DNA of 64,000 bases from Herminiimonas sp. CN (GTDB lineage Bacteria; Pseudomonadota; Gammaproteobacteria; Burkholderiales; Burkholderiaceae_D). Positions 1-8,239 of the stretch are shown here, piece by piece (within the stretch, counting starts at the first letter, position 1; each line of letters opens with the position of its first letter). A program made the position numbers and the translations under genes. The stretch is from NCBI RefSeq assembly GCF_000622895.1, contig NZ_AVCC01000007.1, forward strand, positions 1-64,000, in the 5' to 3' direction. The notes under the pieces are model-generated. The model made no database searches. It was not told the origin of the DNA and was given only the letters and a program-made list of their open reading frames with translations.

Positions 1-553
1 CGTCGTGCAAGCGCCGTAGCCAGCGCCGCAACTCCTTGCGCACCTTGGCGTCCAGCGCGCCGAACGGTTCATCCAGCAGCAGCACGCGCGGCTCGACCGC
101 CAGCGCGCGCGCCAGTGCGATGCGCTGGCGCTGGCCGCCCGACAGTTGCGGCGGATAGCGCTCGGCCAGCCAGTCGAGCTGCACCAGTTCCAGCAATTTT
201 TTGACCTTGTCGCGTATCTGCGCCTCGCTCGGGCGTGCATTGCGCGGCTTGACGCGCAGCCCGAACGCGATGTTTTCGAATACCGTCATGTGCTTGAACA
301 GCGCATAGTGCTGGAACACGAAACCGACCTGGCGCTCGCGCACGTGGCGCGCCGAAGCATCCTCGCCGTCGAGCAATACCTGGCCCCGGTCCGCTTGTTC
401 CAGGCCGGCGATGATGCGCAGCAGCGTGGTCTTGCCGCAGCCGGACGGGCCCAGCAGCGCGGTCAGTTCGCCGGTCGGAAAATCCAGCGACACATCGTTC
501 AGCGCCACAAAATTGCCGAACTGCTTTTGAATATTGCGGACTTCGATGCTCAT
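1..553 (-). CDS. cysA: Sulfate/thiosulfate ABC importer ATPase CysA (3' part outside window)
   Basis: This is the ATP-hydrolysing subunit that powers sulfate and thiosulfate uptake together with the CysT/CysW membrane subunits. The start is the ATG at 553 and the reading frame runs off the left edge, so only the first 184 residues are visible. They contain Walker A (GPSGCGKT, residues 35-42), the Q-loop region (FVFQHYALF), the ABC signature LSGGQRQR (from 137) and Walker B (LLLDEP, from 158). The C-terminal regulatory domain expected of a roughly 350-residue CysA is not seen. The start overlaps the cysW stop by 4 nt (ATGA), which indicates translational coupling in a cysTWA operon. Confidence 0.96.
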   Translation of the reverse strand, partial: MSIEVRNIQKQFGNFVALNDVSLDFPTGELTALLGPSGCGKTTLLRIIAGLEQADRGQVLLDGEDASARHVRERQVGFVFQHYALFKHMTVFENIAFGLRVKPRNARPSEAQIRDKVKKLLELVQLDWLAERYPPQLSGGQRQRIALARALAVEPRVLLLDEPFGALDAKVRKELRRWLRRLHD

Positions 554-1485
554 GATTGATGCTCCTGAAATTGTTCCGCGCCGGCGTCCGCCAGGCGCCA
601 TTCGATCAGCGACTTCAACGCCAGCGTCACCAGCGCCAGCAAGGCCAGCAGCGAGGCGACTGCGAAGGCGGCGGCGAAGTTGTATTCGTTATAGAGAATC
701 TCGACCTGCAGCGGGATGGTGTTGGTTTCGCTGCGGATATGGCCGGACACTACCGACACCGCGCCGAACTCGCCCATCGCCCGCGCATTGCAGAGAATCA
801 CGCCGTACAGCAGGCCCCACTTGATGTTCGGCAGCGTCACATGCCAGAAGGTCTTGAAGCCGGATGCGCCCAGCACCAGCGCGGCTTCTTCCTCTTCGCT
901 GCCTTGCGACTGCATCAGCGGAATCAGTTCGCGGGCGACGAACGGAAAGGTGACGAAGATCGTTGCCAGCACGATGCCGGGCACCGCGAACAGGATCTTG
1001 ATGTCGTGTTCGGCCAGCCACGGGCCGAGCCAGCCCTGCGCGCCGAACAGCAGCACATAGATCAGGCCGGAAATCACCGGCGACACCGAAAACGGCAAGT
1101 CGATCAGCGTCAGCAGAATGCTCTTGCCGCGAAATTCGAATTTGGCGATGCACCAGGATGCCGCGATCCCGAACACCAGGTTCAACGGCACCGCAATCAC
1201 CGCGGTCAGCAAGGTCAGCTTGATCGCAGATACCGCATCGGGCTCGGTAATCGCCGCCAGATACGCTTGCCAGCCTTTCTTGAACGCTTCGGCAAACACC
1301 GACAGCAGCGGCACGAACAGGAACAGCGTCAGGAATGCCAGCGCGATACCGATCAGCAATGCGCGGACCCAGAACGGTTCCAGCGTGGCCGCCGGCACAT
1401 AGGCCGGTTCGCTGCGGGTCTGCGGCATGACAGGCAAGGGTGCAGATAAGGGGGCGTCGCAGGTCGGAGCAGTGGTGGCCGGCAT
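550..1485 (-). CDS. cysW: Sulfate ABC importer permease CysW
   Basis: Inner-membrane permease subunit of the sulfate importer, pairing with CysT to form the channel. It has 311 residues. A roughly 35-residue polar, Ala/Pro-rich N-terminal extension precedes the first membrane segment ([19 protein letters not shown]), and the binding-protein-dependent permease (BPD) fold follows with its EAA-type loop around [23 protein letters not shown]. The gene starts 1 nt after the cysT stop region and its stop overlaps the cysA start, so the three genes are tightly coupled. A shorter start at an internal Met (near residue 20) cannot be excluded. Confidence 0.95.
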   Translation of the reverse strand: MPATTAPTCDAPLSAPLPVMPQTRSEPAYVPAATLEPFWVRALLIGIALAFLTLFLFVPLLSVFAEAFKKGWQAYLAAITEPDAVSAIKLTLLTAVIAVPLNLVFGIAASWCIAKFEFRGKSILLTLIDLPFSVSPVISGLIYVLLFGAQGWLGPWLAEHDIKILFAVPGIVLATIFVTFPFVARELIPLMQSQGSEEEEAALVLGASGFKTFWHVTLPNIKWGLLYGVILCNARAMGEFGAVSVVSGHIRSETNTIPLQVEILYNEYNFAAAFAVASLLALLALVTLALKSLIEWRLADAGAEQFQEHQS

Positions 1486-1486
1486 C

Positions 1487-2350
1487 TCAGGCTTTCACGG
1501 ACTGGCCGCGCTTGCGGGACCAGGCCTGTAAAACGTTAATTAAAAGCAGCATCAGGAACGATGCGATCAGCATCACCACCGCAATCGCGGTCGCGCCCGC
1601 ATAGTCGTACTGCTCCAGTTTGGTGATGATGAACAGCGGCGTGATTTCCGACACCATCGGCATGTTGCCGGCGATGAAGATGACGGAGCCGTATTCGCCG
1701 GTGGCGCGCGCAAAAGCCAGCGCGAAGCCGGTCATCAGTGCCGGTAGGACGGTCGGAAAGATCACCCGCGAAAAAATTTGCAAAGGGTTCGCGCCCAGGC
1801 TGGCGGCGGCTTCTTCCAGTTCGCGTTCGGCATCTTCCAGCACCGGTTGCACGGTGCGCACCACGAACGGCAGGCCGATGAACGTCAGCGCGATCAGCAC
1901 CCCGAGCGGCGTGAACGCGACCTTGATGCCGAGCGGTTCCAGAAAGCGTCCGATCCAGCCATTCGAGGAATACAGTGCGGTCAGCGCGATGCCGGCCACA
2001 GCGGTCGGCAATGCAAACGGCAGATCAACCAGCGCATCGATGATCTTCTTGCCGGGAAAACGGTAGCGCACCAGCACCCACGCCACGACGCCGCCGAACA
2101 CCACGTTCAGCGCGGCGGCCAGCAGCGACGCGCCGAAAGTCAGTTTGTACGAAGCCACCACCCGTTCCGAAGTGACGGCCGCCCAGAAGGCGTCCCAAGT
2201 CAGCGTGAAGGTCTTCAGGAACACCGCTGCCAGCGGGATCAGGACAATCAGCGCCAGGTAAAACAGCGTGAAGCCGAGCGCAAGGCCGAAGCCGGGCATG
2301 ACCCGGAACGGCGTTCTTTTCTCAGATGCGGTGGCAATGGCAAGCTGCAT
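1487..2350 (-). CDS. cysT: Sulfate ABC importer permease CysT (CysU)
   Basis: First gene of the cysTWA operon and the second membrane subunit of the sulfate importer. I chose the ATG at 2350, giving 287 residues beginning [15 protein letters not shown]. The frame stays open 49 codons further upstream, but that stretch is AT-rich, not hydrophobic and overlaps the presumed promoter. The BPD permease signature loop is near [19 protein letters not shown]. sbp is not adjacent, unlike the usual sbp-cysT-cysW-cysA order. A motif upstream (2415-2423) is shared with the sbp promoter region, which suggests co-regulation by the sulfur regulator CysB (inference). Confidence 0.95.
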   Translation of the reverse strand: MQLAIATASEKRTPFRVMPGFGLALGFTLFYLALIVLIPLAAVFLKTFTLTWDAFWAAVTSERVVASYKLTFGASLLAAALNVVFGGVVAWVLVRYRFPGKKIIDALVDLPFALPTAVAGIALTALYSSNGWIGRFLEPLGIKVAFTPLGVLIALTFIGLPFVVRTVQPVLEDAERELEEAAASLGANPLQIFSRVIFPTVLPALMTGFALAFARATGEYGSVIFIAGNMPMVSEITPLFIITKLEQYDYAGATAIAVVMLIASFLMLLLINVLQAWSRKRGQSVKA

Positions 2351-2410
2351 GTCGGCTCTATTTATTACGAATTTGACTAATTGACTCTGATAATCACATC
2401 GTAAAGACAT

Positions 2411-2433
2411 AAAGAGAACGAATTTTTTTGCAT
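2411..2433 (-). promoter_or_regulatory. Candidate sulfur-regulon operator upstream of cysT
   Basis: On the minus strand this reads GCAAAAAAATTCGTTCT. The 9-mer ATTCGTTCT lies 65-73 nt upstream of the cysT start. The same 9-mer with the same A-rich and ATGC flank lies 62-70 nt upstream of sbp (9318-9326). A further ATTCGT lies closer to cysT, near 2370. Shared sequence at matching distance before two functionally linked genes suggests a regulator site, CysB being the obvious candidate. No experimental site is known to me for this organism. Confidence 0.45.
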
Positions 2434-2469
2434 GTTGATAGTATGATTTCGAATAAAGGAGCGCGCTGC

Positions 2470-2694
2470 GTGGATGGCCATGCTGAGGCACAATCAACGG
2501 CTTTTCTATTGGGATATCAAATGCGGGTTAGGAAAAATTCAGAAGATATTGGTCGCTGCGGTTGCGGCCGTCGCGATTATTGCGATGGCAGTCATGGGCT
2601 GACGGAAGCGCAGTGGCAAGAGCTCCGGGCTAAAGAGGAGCTGGAGGCTGCTCAGAAAAATACACATATAGGCAACCAGGAAACAGGCGAGTGA
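2470..2694 (+). CDS. Small CDGSH-like iron-sulfur protein with compressed motif
   Basis: Hypothetical 74-residue soluble protein. The start is taken at GTG 2470 because AGGAG (2457-2461) lies 8 nt upstream; ATG 2521 is the alternative and would remove 17 residues. The centre holds C30-G-C32-G-R-R-D-Y-C38-D-G-S-H42. This resembles the 2Fe-2S ligand set of CDGSH proteins (C-x-C ... C-D-G-S-H), but canonical proteins have 8 residues between the second and third cysteines and here there are 5. The rest is a polar helix rich in Glu, Lys and Gln. The gene is transcribed divergently from cysT. Whether it binds a cluster, zinc or nothing is unknown. Confidence 0.6.
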   Translation: MDGHAEAQSTAFLLGYQMRVRKNSEDIGRCGCGRRDYCDGSHGLTEAQWQELRAKEELEAAQKNTHIGNQETGE

Positions 2695-2839
2695 TCTTTG
2701 CGCTGCGTCTGCTGTGGAATCGCGCTTCAGTTGAGCGCGGGTTGGCACCGATATCGGCTTGTCGCGAGCGAGCGGTAGGGGGCTAAAAGGTGGCGATCAG
2801 GTTTCGTATTCTTGGGATTTTTAACGTGGAGTTGAGGCG

Positions 2840-2861
2840 CCTGCGCGGCTTTTCGCGCAGG
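2840..2861. terminator. GC-rich hairpin between convergent genes
   Basis: A perfect 8-bp stem (CCTGCGCG / CGCGCAGG) with loop GCTTTT lies between the CDGSH-like gene and the converging gene at 2879-3544. There is no long T-run on either side, so termination is inferred only from position and stem strength. Confidence 0.4.
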
Positions 2862-2878
2862 TCCGGTGGATTGATGGG

Positions 2879-3544
2879 TTAGGATGCATTGCGGTTCTTG
2901 TGAATCTCATCATTGGTTGGAGCCCGAAACGTTAGCGATTCCTTCTTGAGTAGACTCTCATATGGTTCGCGTTCCAACTCAGCTGTAAGCGTGTTGCACA
3001 GCTGATCGAACTCTGCGATGACCCATGAGCGCGACTTCTGGATCAGCAATTTGAGGTTGCCGAAATTCTCTTGCGCGAGAGTTCTAGCAATTGCAGCGAA
3101 GCAGACAATTTTCTCGATTTTGTAGCTCTTCGTCTCGTTATTCAGGATTGCGCCTGGAAGGCTCTGGGCATACGAGTTTTCGTCATGAACGAAATGCTTG
3201 TTTCTAAGGTGCTTGAAATACTCAAAGGCCATTGAAGCCTCGGGCGGTACTCCCTTCAGAATTTTTTCTGACGAGAGCTGGAAACGCGCTTTTGAGTCAC
3301 CGAAGCACTTCATGAAGTGCACGATAGCGGATCGCCAGAGTGCTTCTCGAATGACGAATGGCTCCTCAGGGGAAAGGTTTATGGTATCCAGGCAACTATC
3401 GGCAAACTCTAGGTCATCCCTGTGGAGGGCTAGGTCAGCCAAACGCTTAGAACGCGGCCCTTCAATAGCAATTACCTTTACTGCGTCAGGAAATCCCTCG
3501 ATGTGAAGGCCAGATTCCTGTTGCGATAGCTCGAAGTGTTCCAT
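2879..3544 (-). CDS. Hypothetical protein with HEPN-like R-x5-H motif
   Basis: Soluble protein of 221 residues, mostly helical in appearance, with no signal peptide or membrane segment. I do not recognise a named family. Residues 114-120 read RNKHFVH within LRNKHFVHDENSY, which fits the R-x4-6-H motif of HEPN domains. Those domains often act as RNases in toxin-antitoxin and defence systems, but many are not nucleases, so the link is only suggestive. Codon use and base composition are AT-richer than the flanking sulfur genes, and the gene stands alone between a hairpin and a dispersed repeat copy, which is consistent with acquisition by transfer. No partner antitoxin gene is visible next to it. 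Confidence 0.6.
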   Translation of the reverse strand: MEHFELSQQESGLHIEGFPDAVKVIAIEGPRSKRLADLALHRDDLEFADSCLDTINLSPEEPFVIREALWRSAIVHFMKCFGDSKARFQLSSEKILKGVPPEASMAFEYFKHLRNKHFVHDENSYAQSLPGAILNNETKSYKIEKIVCFAAIARTLAQENFGNLKLLIQKSRSWVIAEFDQLCNTLTAELEREPYESLLKKESLTFRAPTNDEIHKNRNAS

Positions 3545-3826
3545 TGCGCCCTAACATAATTTAATTTTCATTTTGCAAAATTAACCGGCGACCAAAACTG
3601 GATCACAAGTTTCTTTTCCCTGGAAAGCCTTACGGAACCAAGCGCAAATTAGTTATACGCAGAAAACAAAAGGTATAAACGAATCGATAAGACGCTCACC
3701 AAGTTTTAGTTGCATTCTATCAATCACTCAGGCGTCGGAGTAAAAACTTTGCTGGCCGGTAACGCCGGTTGCAGACAATTAGAAAACCCGCATTGGCCGC
3801 CGTTGCGCACGCCATCGTCATGTCCA

Positions 3827-3908
3827 GGCGAAATTTATTTACTGGCGCCGGTATTTTTAATTTGTAAATTAAATAAAGCGGAAATACTAGTGTTTTTACT
3901 CATACTCC
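3827..3908 (-). repeat. Dispersed intergenic repeat, copy H
   Basis: Read on the minus strand this starts GGAGTATG (3901-3908). TTTCCGCTT follows with its G at offset 29, then AAAATACC about 22 nt further and GTAAAT after that. These are the blocks shared by eight copies in the window. It also contains a small AT-rich inverted repeat (TAATTT / AAATTA). It lies between the HEPN-like gene and cbs, which are divergent. The rest of the 3545-4109 gap holds AT-rich sequence with no convincing gene. Confidence 0.7.
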
Positions 3909-4109
3909 AGATAAAATTCTAAAAGATAACGCTTTCCAGCGTTCCGGAATGGCGCAGATAGCCGGCCTGCGCTGTCGCCGCCGCGATCATTCGTTGAAAT
4001 AATCTTTCAAAAGCACGCATTGCGCCTATAGTAAAAATATTCCGGCAGGCAAGCGCCGCGCCGCCGCAAGAGAAAGTTGCCGTCCTTGTTCTGCTCACCG
4101 GAGGATGTC

Positions 4110-5495
4110 ATGCAAAGCCCGTCGAAGCCCGCCCTGTTCGCGCTGATCGGCAATACGCCGCTGGTTGAAGTCACGCGCATCGACAGCGGGCCATGCCAGC
4201 TGTTCCTGAAGCTGGAATCGCAAAATCCGGGCGGTTCGATCAAGGACCGGATCGGGCTGGCGATGATCGAAGCGGCGGAGGCCGACGGACGTCTGCAGCC
4301 GGGCGGCGTGGTGGTCGAAGCCACCGCCGGCAACACCGGACTCGGACTGGCGCTGGTGGCGCGGGTCAAGGGCTATTGCGTGGTACTGGTGGTGCCGGAC
4401 AAGATGTCCACCGAAAAAATCCTGCACCTGAAGGCGCTCGGCGCCGAAGTGCATCTGACCCGTTCCGATGTCGCCAAAGGCCATCCCGAGTATTACCAGG
4501 ATTACGCGGCGCGGCTGGCGCGCGAGCTGCCGGGCGCGTTTTTCGCCGACCAGTTCAACAACCCGGCCAATCCGCTGGCGCACGAAACCGGCACCGCGCC
4601 GGAAATCTGGGCGCAATGCGGCCATCAGCTCGATGCGATCGTGGTCGGCGTCGGCTCGTCCGGCACGCTGACCGGCCTGACGCGGTTTTTCCAAAAGGTG
4701 CAGCCGGCGCTGGAATTCGTGCTGGCCGATCCGCAAGGGTCGATCCTGGCGGAATACGTGAAAACCGGGCGCGTTTCCGAGACCAGCGGTTCGTGGGCGG
4801 TGGAGGGCATCGGCGAGGATTTCATTCCCGCCATCGCCGACTTCAGCGGCGTGCGCCACGCCTACACCATCGGCGACGAAGAAAGCTTCGCCTGCGCGCG
4901 CACCCTGCTGCGCCAGGAAGGCATACTCGGCGGTTCGTCGACCGGCACGCTGCTGGCGGCCGCGCTGCGCTATTGCCGCGCGCAGACCACTCCCAAGCGC
5001 GTGGTCAGCTTCGTCTGCGACACCGGCACGCGTTATTTGTCCAAGCTCTACAATGACGCCTGGATGATCGACCAGGGTTTGCTGCAACGGCCATCGTTCG
5101 GCGATCTGCGCGACCTGATCGGACGCCGCTTCGATGAAGGCGACGTGATCAGCGTCGCCTCGTCCGACACGCTGATGACCGCCTTCAACCGGATGCGCAG
5201 CGCCGACCTGTCGCAATTGCCGGTGATCGACGACGGCCATCTGGCCGGGATTCTCGATGAATCCGATCTGCTGCTGCACGTCTCCGCCGACCCGGCCGGA
5301 TTTCATAGTCTGGTCGGCGGCACGATGACCGCCCGCATCGAGACCTTGCCGCCCGATGCCAGCCTGCAGCAGTTGCGGGATACGCTGGATCGCGGGCTGG
5401 CCGCAATCGTCGCCGACGGTATGGACAATAAGCGCTTCTACGGCTTGATTACCCGCTTCGACCTGCTTAACCACCTGCGAAGGACATTGCCGTGA
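4110..5495 (+). CDS. Cystathionine beta-synthase (PLP enzyme with C-terminal CBS pair)
   Basis: Condenses serine (or O-acetylserine) with homocysteine to give cystathionine, the first step of reverse transsulfuration. The start at ATG 4110 follows GGAGG at correct spacing and gives 461 residues. The N-terminal beta-family PLP domain shows IGNTPLVEV, the lysine motif NPGGSIKDRIG and the glycine loop GSSGTLTG. From about residue 340 there is a tandem CBS domain (ISVASSDTLMTAFNRMRSADLSQLPVIDDG), as in full-length CBS enzymes; simple cysteine synthases lack it. The stop overlaps the next gene's GTG start, so the two genes are co-translated. A CysM-like cysteine synthase fused to CBS domains is the alternative. 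Confidence 0.88.
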   Translation: MQSPSKPALFALIGNTPLVEVTRIDSGPCQLFLKLESQNPGGSIKDRIGLAMIEAAEADGRLQPGGVVVEATAGNTGLGLALVARVKGYCVVLVVPDKMSTEKILHLKALGAEVHLTRSDVAKGHPEYYQDYAARLARELPGAFFADQFNNPANPLAHETGTAPEIWAQCGHQLDAIVVGVGSSGTLTGLTRFFQKVQPALEFVLADPQGSILAEYVKTGRVSETSGSWAVEGIGEDFIPAIADFSGVRHAYTIGDEESFACARTLLRQEGILGGSSTGTLLAAALRYCRAQTTPKRVVSFVCDTGTRYLSKLYNDAWMIDQGLLQRPSFGDLRDLIGRRFDEGDVISVASSDTLMTAFNRMRSADLSQLPVIDDGHLAGILDESDLLLHVSADPAGFHSLVGGTMTARIETLPPDASLQQLRDTLDRGLAAIVADGMDNKRFYGLITRFDLLNHLRRTLP

Positions 5496-6709
5496 GCGAC
5501 ATTTCTACCGGCGGCGACAGCGCAGCCAAGCCGCAAGAGGACGCACCCAAAACGCATCTGGCGACCCGCGTGATTCACGCCGGGCAAACGCCCGACCCGT
5601 CGACCGGTGCGATCATGCCGCCGATCTATGCGACCTCGACCTATGTGCAAGACAGCCCAGGCGTGCACAAGGGGCTCGATTACGGTCGCTCGCATAATCC
5701 GACCCGCTGGGCGCTGGAGCGCTGCGTCGCCGATCTGGAAGGCGGCGCGCAGGCGTTCGCCTTCGCCTCGGGGCTGGCGGCGATTGCCACCGTGCTCGAG
5801 ATCGCCGATGCCGGCTCCCACATCATTGCCGGCGACGACATGTATGGCGGCACTTACCGCCTGTTCGAACGGGTGCGCAGGCGCAGCGCCGGCTTGCGCT
5901 TCACCTATGTCGACCTGACCGATCCGCAACAATTGCTGGCGGCGATCCGGCCCGACACGCGCATGGTATGGGTCGAGACGCCGACTAACCCGATGCTCAA
6001 GCTGGCCGACCTGCAGGCGATCGCAGCAATCTGTCGCGAGCGCGGCATCATTGCCATCGCCGATAATACCTTCGCCAGCCCTTGCGTGCAGCGTCCGCTG
6101 GAATCCGGCTTCGACATCGTCGTGCATTCGACCACCAAATACCTGAACGGCCACTCCGACGTCATCGGTGGTATCGCGATCGTCGGCGGCCAGCCGCATC
6201 AGGCTGCATGGCGCGAGCAGCTGGCGTTTCTGCAGAATTCGGTCGGTGCGATTGCCGGGCCGTTCGACAGCTTTTTGACCCTGCGCGGCGTGAAAACGCT
6301 GGCCTTGCGCCTGGAGCGGCATTGCGCGAACGCGCTCGACCTGGCGCAATGGCTGGAACGCCAGCCGAAAATCAAGCGGGTGTTCTATCCGGGGCTGACA
6401 TCGCACCCGCAGCATGCGCTGGCGCTGCGCCAGATGGAGGGCTTCGGCGGCATCATCTCGATCGAACTGAACACCGATCTGGCCGGCGCGCGGCGCTTTC
6501 TGGAGCGCTGCGCCATTTTTTCGCTGGCTGAAAGCCTGGGCGGGGTCGAGAGCCTGATCGAACACCCGGCCATCATGACGCACGCGACCATTCCGGTCGC
6601 GCAGCGTGCAGTGCTGGGCATCAGCGACGCGCTGGTGCGGCTGTCGGTCGGAATCGAGCATGTCGAGGACTTGCGGCGCGATTTGCGCAATGCGCTGGAT
6701 GCGATCTGA
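5492..6709 (+). CDS. Cystathionine gamma-lyase / gamma-synthase family PLP enzyme
   Basis: Cys/Met metabolism PLP enzyme of 405 residues. Coupled to cystathionine beta-synthase, it most likely acts as the gamma-lyase that splits cystathionine to cysteine and completes reverse transsulfuration. The GTG start (5492) overlaps the cbs stop (TGA 5493-5495). The family landmarks are YGRSHNPT, the PLP lysine in STTKYLNGHSD, SLGGVESLIEHP and the C-terminal RLSVGIEHVEDL. Sequence alone does not separate gamma-lyase from gamma-synthase (MetB); the operon partner decides the call. Its stop codon lies in one arm of a hairpin shared with the converging hydrolase gene. Confidence 0.88.
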   Translation: MSDISTGGDSAAKPQEDAPKTHLATRVIHAGQTPDPSTGAIMPPIYATSTYVQDSPGVHKGLDYGRSHNPTRWALERCVADLEGGAQAFAFASGLAAIATVLEIADAGSHIIAGDDMYGGTYRLFERVRRRSAGLRFTYVDLTDPQQLLAAIRPDTRMVWVETPTNPMLKLADLQAIAAICRERGIIAIADNTFASPCVQRPLESGFDIVVHSTTKYLNGHSDVIGGIAIVGGQPHQAAWREQLAFLQNSVGAIAGPFDSFLTLRGVKTLALRLERHCANALDLAQWLERQPKIKRVFYPGLTSHPQHALALRQMEGFGGIISIELNTDLAGARRFLERCAIFSLAESLGGVESLIEHPAIMTHATIPVAQRAVLGISDALVRLSVGIEHVEDLRRDLRNALDAI

Positions 6710-6730
6710 CGAAAAACCGGAATCAGATCG
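6702..6730. terminator. Bidirectional hairpin carrying both stop codons
   Basis: A perfect 8-bp stem CGATCTGA (6702-6709) / TCAGATCG (6723-6730) lies where the gamma-lyase and hydrolase genes converge. Each arm contains the stop codon of one gene (TGA at 6707-6709; the reverse-strand TGA at 6723-6725). There are short A/T tracts but no full T-run, so it may be a weak bidirectional terminator. Confidence 0.45.
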
Positions 6731-7331
6731 GGTGATTTGTGCTGGCGGCCAATGGGGAGCCGCTTTCTTCAGCGCACCCGGACCGGTTCGACGCTTGCAT
6801 GGTCCGCACCAGGCGCTCCAGCTGGCCGAGGCCGAACGGCCAGTCTTCCAGGCCGGATTCGGCATTGATGTGGCCCAAGGCGCCGGCATTCACAAACCCG
6901 CAACGCCAGATTGCAGCCCACTCGGCGGCGCGGGAACGCGTCATCCACGGGTCGTTGGCGCTGCCGACGACAACCGCAGGGCAGGCGAGCCGGGCATTGC
7001 GCAGGGCTTGCTGTACGCCGAATTTTTCCGGGTCGGCGGGTGCCACCAGCAGCGCGCCGGCCAGCTTGAATCCGCCAAGGCCTGCGGCGTGCAGCGTGGT
7101 CAGGCAGCCGAAGCTGTGCGCAACGATCAGCGTCGGCTGGATTGACGTGCGCAATACCTGCGCCAGTCGTTCCGACCAGCGCGGCAGTTCGGGCCGGTCC
7201 CATTGTTCCTGCTCGACCCGCTCGAAGGCGGGATAGCGCTGTTGCCAGCGGGTCTGCCAATGGCCGGCGCCGCTGTTGTGCAGGCCCGGCACGATCAGCA
7301 CGCGGTAATTCGACAGGCAACGGTGCTTCAT
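6723..7331 (-). CDS. RBBP9/YdeN-type serine hydrolase
   Basis: Alpha/beta hydrolase of 202 residues, a usual length for the RBBP9 (DUF1234-like) family. The N-terminal oxyanion region is VLIVPGLHNSGAGHWQTRW and the nucleophile elbow is AHSFGC. The acid is likely in ANDPWM and the catalytic His lies near LGHINAESGLEDW, a sequence characteristic of this family. The substrate is unknown. The ATG at 7331 overlaps the stop of the upstream EAL-like gene by 4 nt, so expression depends on that gene and probably on the sbp transcript. The function in this sulfur locus is not clear. Confidence 0.85.
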   Translation of the reverse strand: MKHRCLSNYRVLIVPGLHNSGAGHWQTRWQQRYPAFERVEQEQWDRPELPRWSERLAQVLRTSIQPTLIVAHSFGCLTTLHAAGLGGFKLAGALLVAPADPEKFGVQQALRNARLACPAVVVGSANDPWMTRSRAAEWAAIWRCGFVNAGALGHINAESGLEDWPFGLGQLERLVRTMQASNRSGCAEESGSPLAASTNHPI

Positions 7332-8194
7332 GCTGCGGCACTGGCTCGCAATGTTGGCGCAGCCGGTAAATCTGCGGTCGTGCCAAGGGTGTTCGATGTC
7401 GCAAGCGCTGCTGCCGGCAAATCCCGCAGGAATCCTTGCGTCAGCAGGGTTTGTCCGGCGCTCGCAGCAAGCGCATGCAGGGTCGCGGCTACGGCTTCGG
7501 TTTCGACCCGCTTGAATATCAGGCGCACGCCGCGCCGCCCGGCCTCCTGCAGCAAGTGCAGGGCGGCATCCGGATCCGGTATTTCGCGGGCATCGACCTT
7601 GATCGCTTCCGGCTGCAACGCATCCAGCAGTGCGAGCGCCTGGCCTGCATCGGCGGCGTTGACCGCCAGCCGGAAGCCGTTGCGACGATAGTTGTCGGCG
7701 ACGTAGGCCAGCAGCCAGTTCTGGTGTTTGGCCACCAGCGGCAACTGCAGCACGATTTTTTCATGCGGCAGTTCGAGCGAGTCGAGCACGCGGCGAAACG
7801 CATTGCCGTGATTGGCGCTGACGCCGGCCAGCAAACGCGCATGCACGCTCAGGTACAGGTCGGTATGCGCGGCTTGCGGCTGGCGAAAAAAATTAATCGC
7901 ATGCAACATGCGGCACAGGCGGTCCAGCGCAATCGATTCATCGTCACTGGCCGCATGGTCGAGCAGCTTCCACAGCGACAGGCCGGAATCGCTATTCGAA
8001 TGGCTGCGCGCGAAGCCCTCGAAGCCGACGATCTGCTGCGCAGCCGGCGCGCGGATAGCCTGGAACGCGCTGGTCAGGGTCGAGTTGAAATAGCGTCCCG
8101 TGGCCCGGCCATGCCGGTCGAGCCAGACGGAAGTCGCCGCCTGCGGCGTGGCGGGCAGGCGCACCAGATATTTTTGCAGGGCGGGAAAAGGCAT
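7328..8194 (-). CDS. Degenerate EAL-domain protein, probably catalytically inactive
   Basis: The 288-residue protein keeps the outline of an EAL c-di-GMP phosphodiesterase. FEGFAR stands where EALLR is expected, LSVHARLL replaces the Asn-containing strand, IKVD retains the Lys-Asp strand, and VETEAV and TQGFLRDLP match the C-terminal signature. The metal and catalytic residues appear lost: the Asn is replaced, the LExTE glutamate is replaced in LQLPLV, and the DDFGTG loop reads NAADAG. The family often retains such proteins as c-di-GMP or protein-binding modules. The SD AAAGGAG lies just upstream of the ATG. It follows sbp by 45 nt and is coupled to the hydrolase gene, so it is likely co-expressed with sulfate uptake. 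Confidence 0.75.
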   Translation of the reverse strand: MPFPALQKYLVRLPATPQAATSVWLDRHGRATGRYFNSTLTSAFQAIRAPAAQQIVGFEGFARSHSNSDSGLSLWKLLDHAASDDESIALDRLCRMLHAINFFRQPQAAHTDLYLSVHARLLAGVSANHGNAFRRVLDSLELPHEKIVLQLPLVAKHQNWLLAYVADNYRRNGFRLAVNAADAGQALALLDALQPEAIKVDAREIPDPDAALHLLQEAGRRGVRLIFKRVETEAVAATLHALAASAGQTLLTQGFLRDLPAAALATSNTLGTTADLPAAPTLRASAAA

Positions 8195-8239
8195 GGCGAT
8201 GGCTCCTTTCGTCTTGGCGCGTTACCGGTGTTGGTCGGT

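Noticed and set aside
3710-3922. 70-codon plus-strand frame between the HEPN-like gene and cbs
   Set aside because: It runs through repeat copy H, has no SD and no recognisable protein features.
4095-5474. Long minus-strand frame opposite cbs
   Set aside because: Antisense shadow; composition is Gln/His/Arg-rich and cbs is clear on the plus strand.
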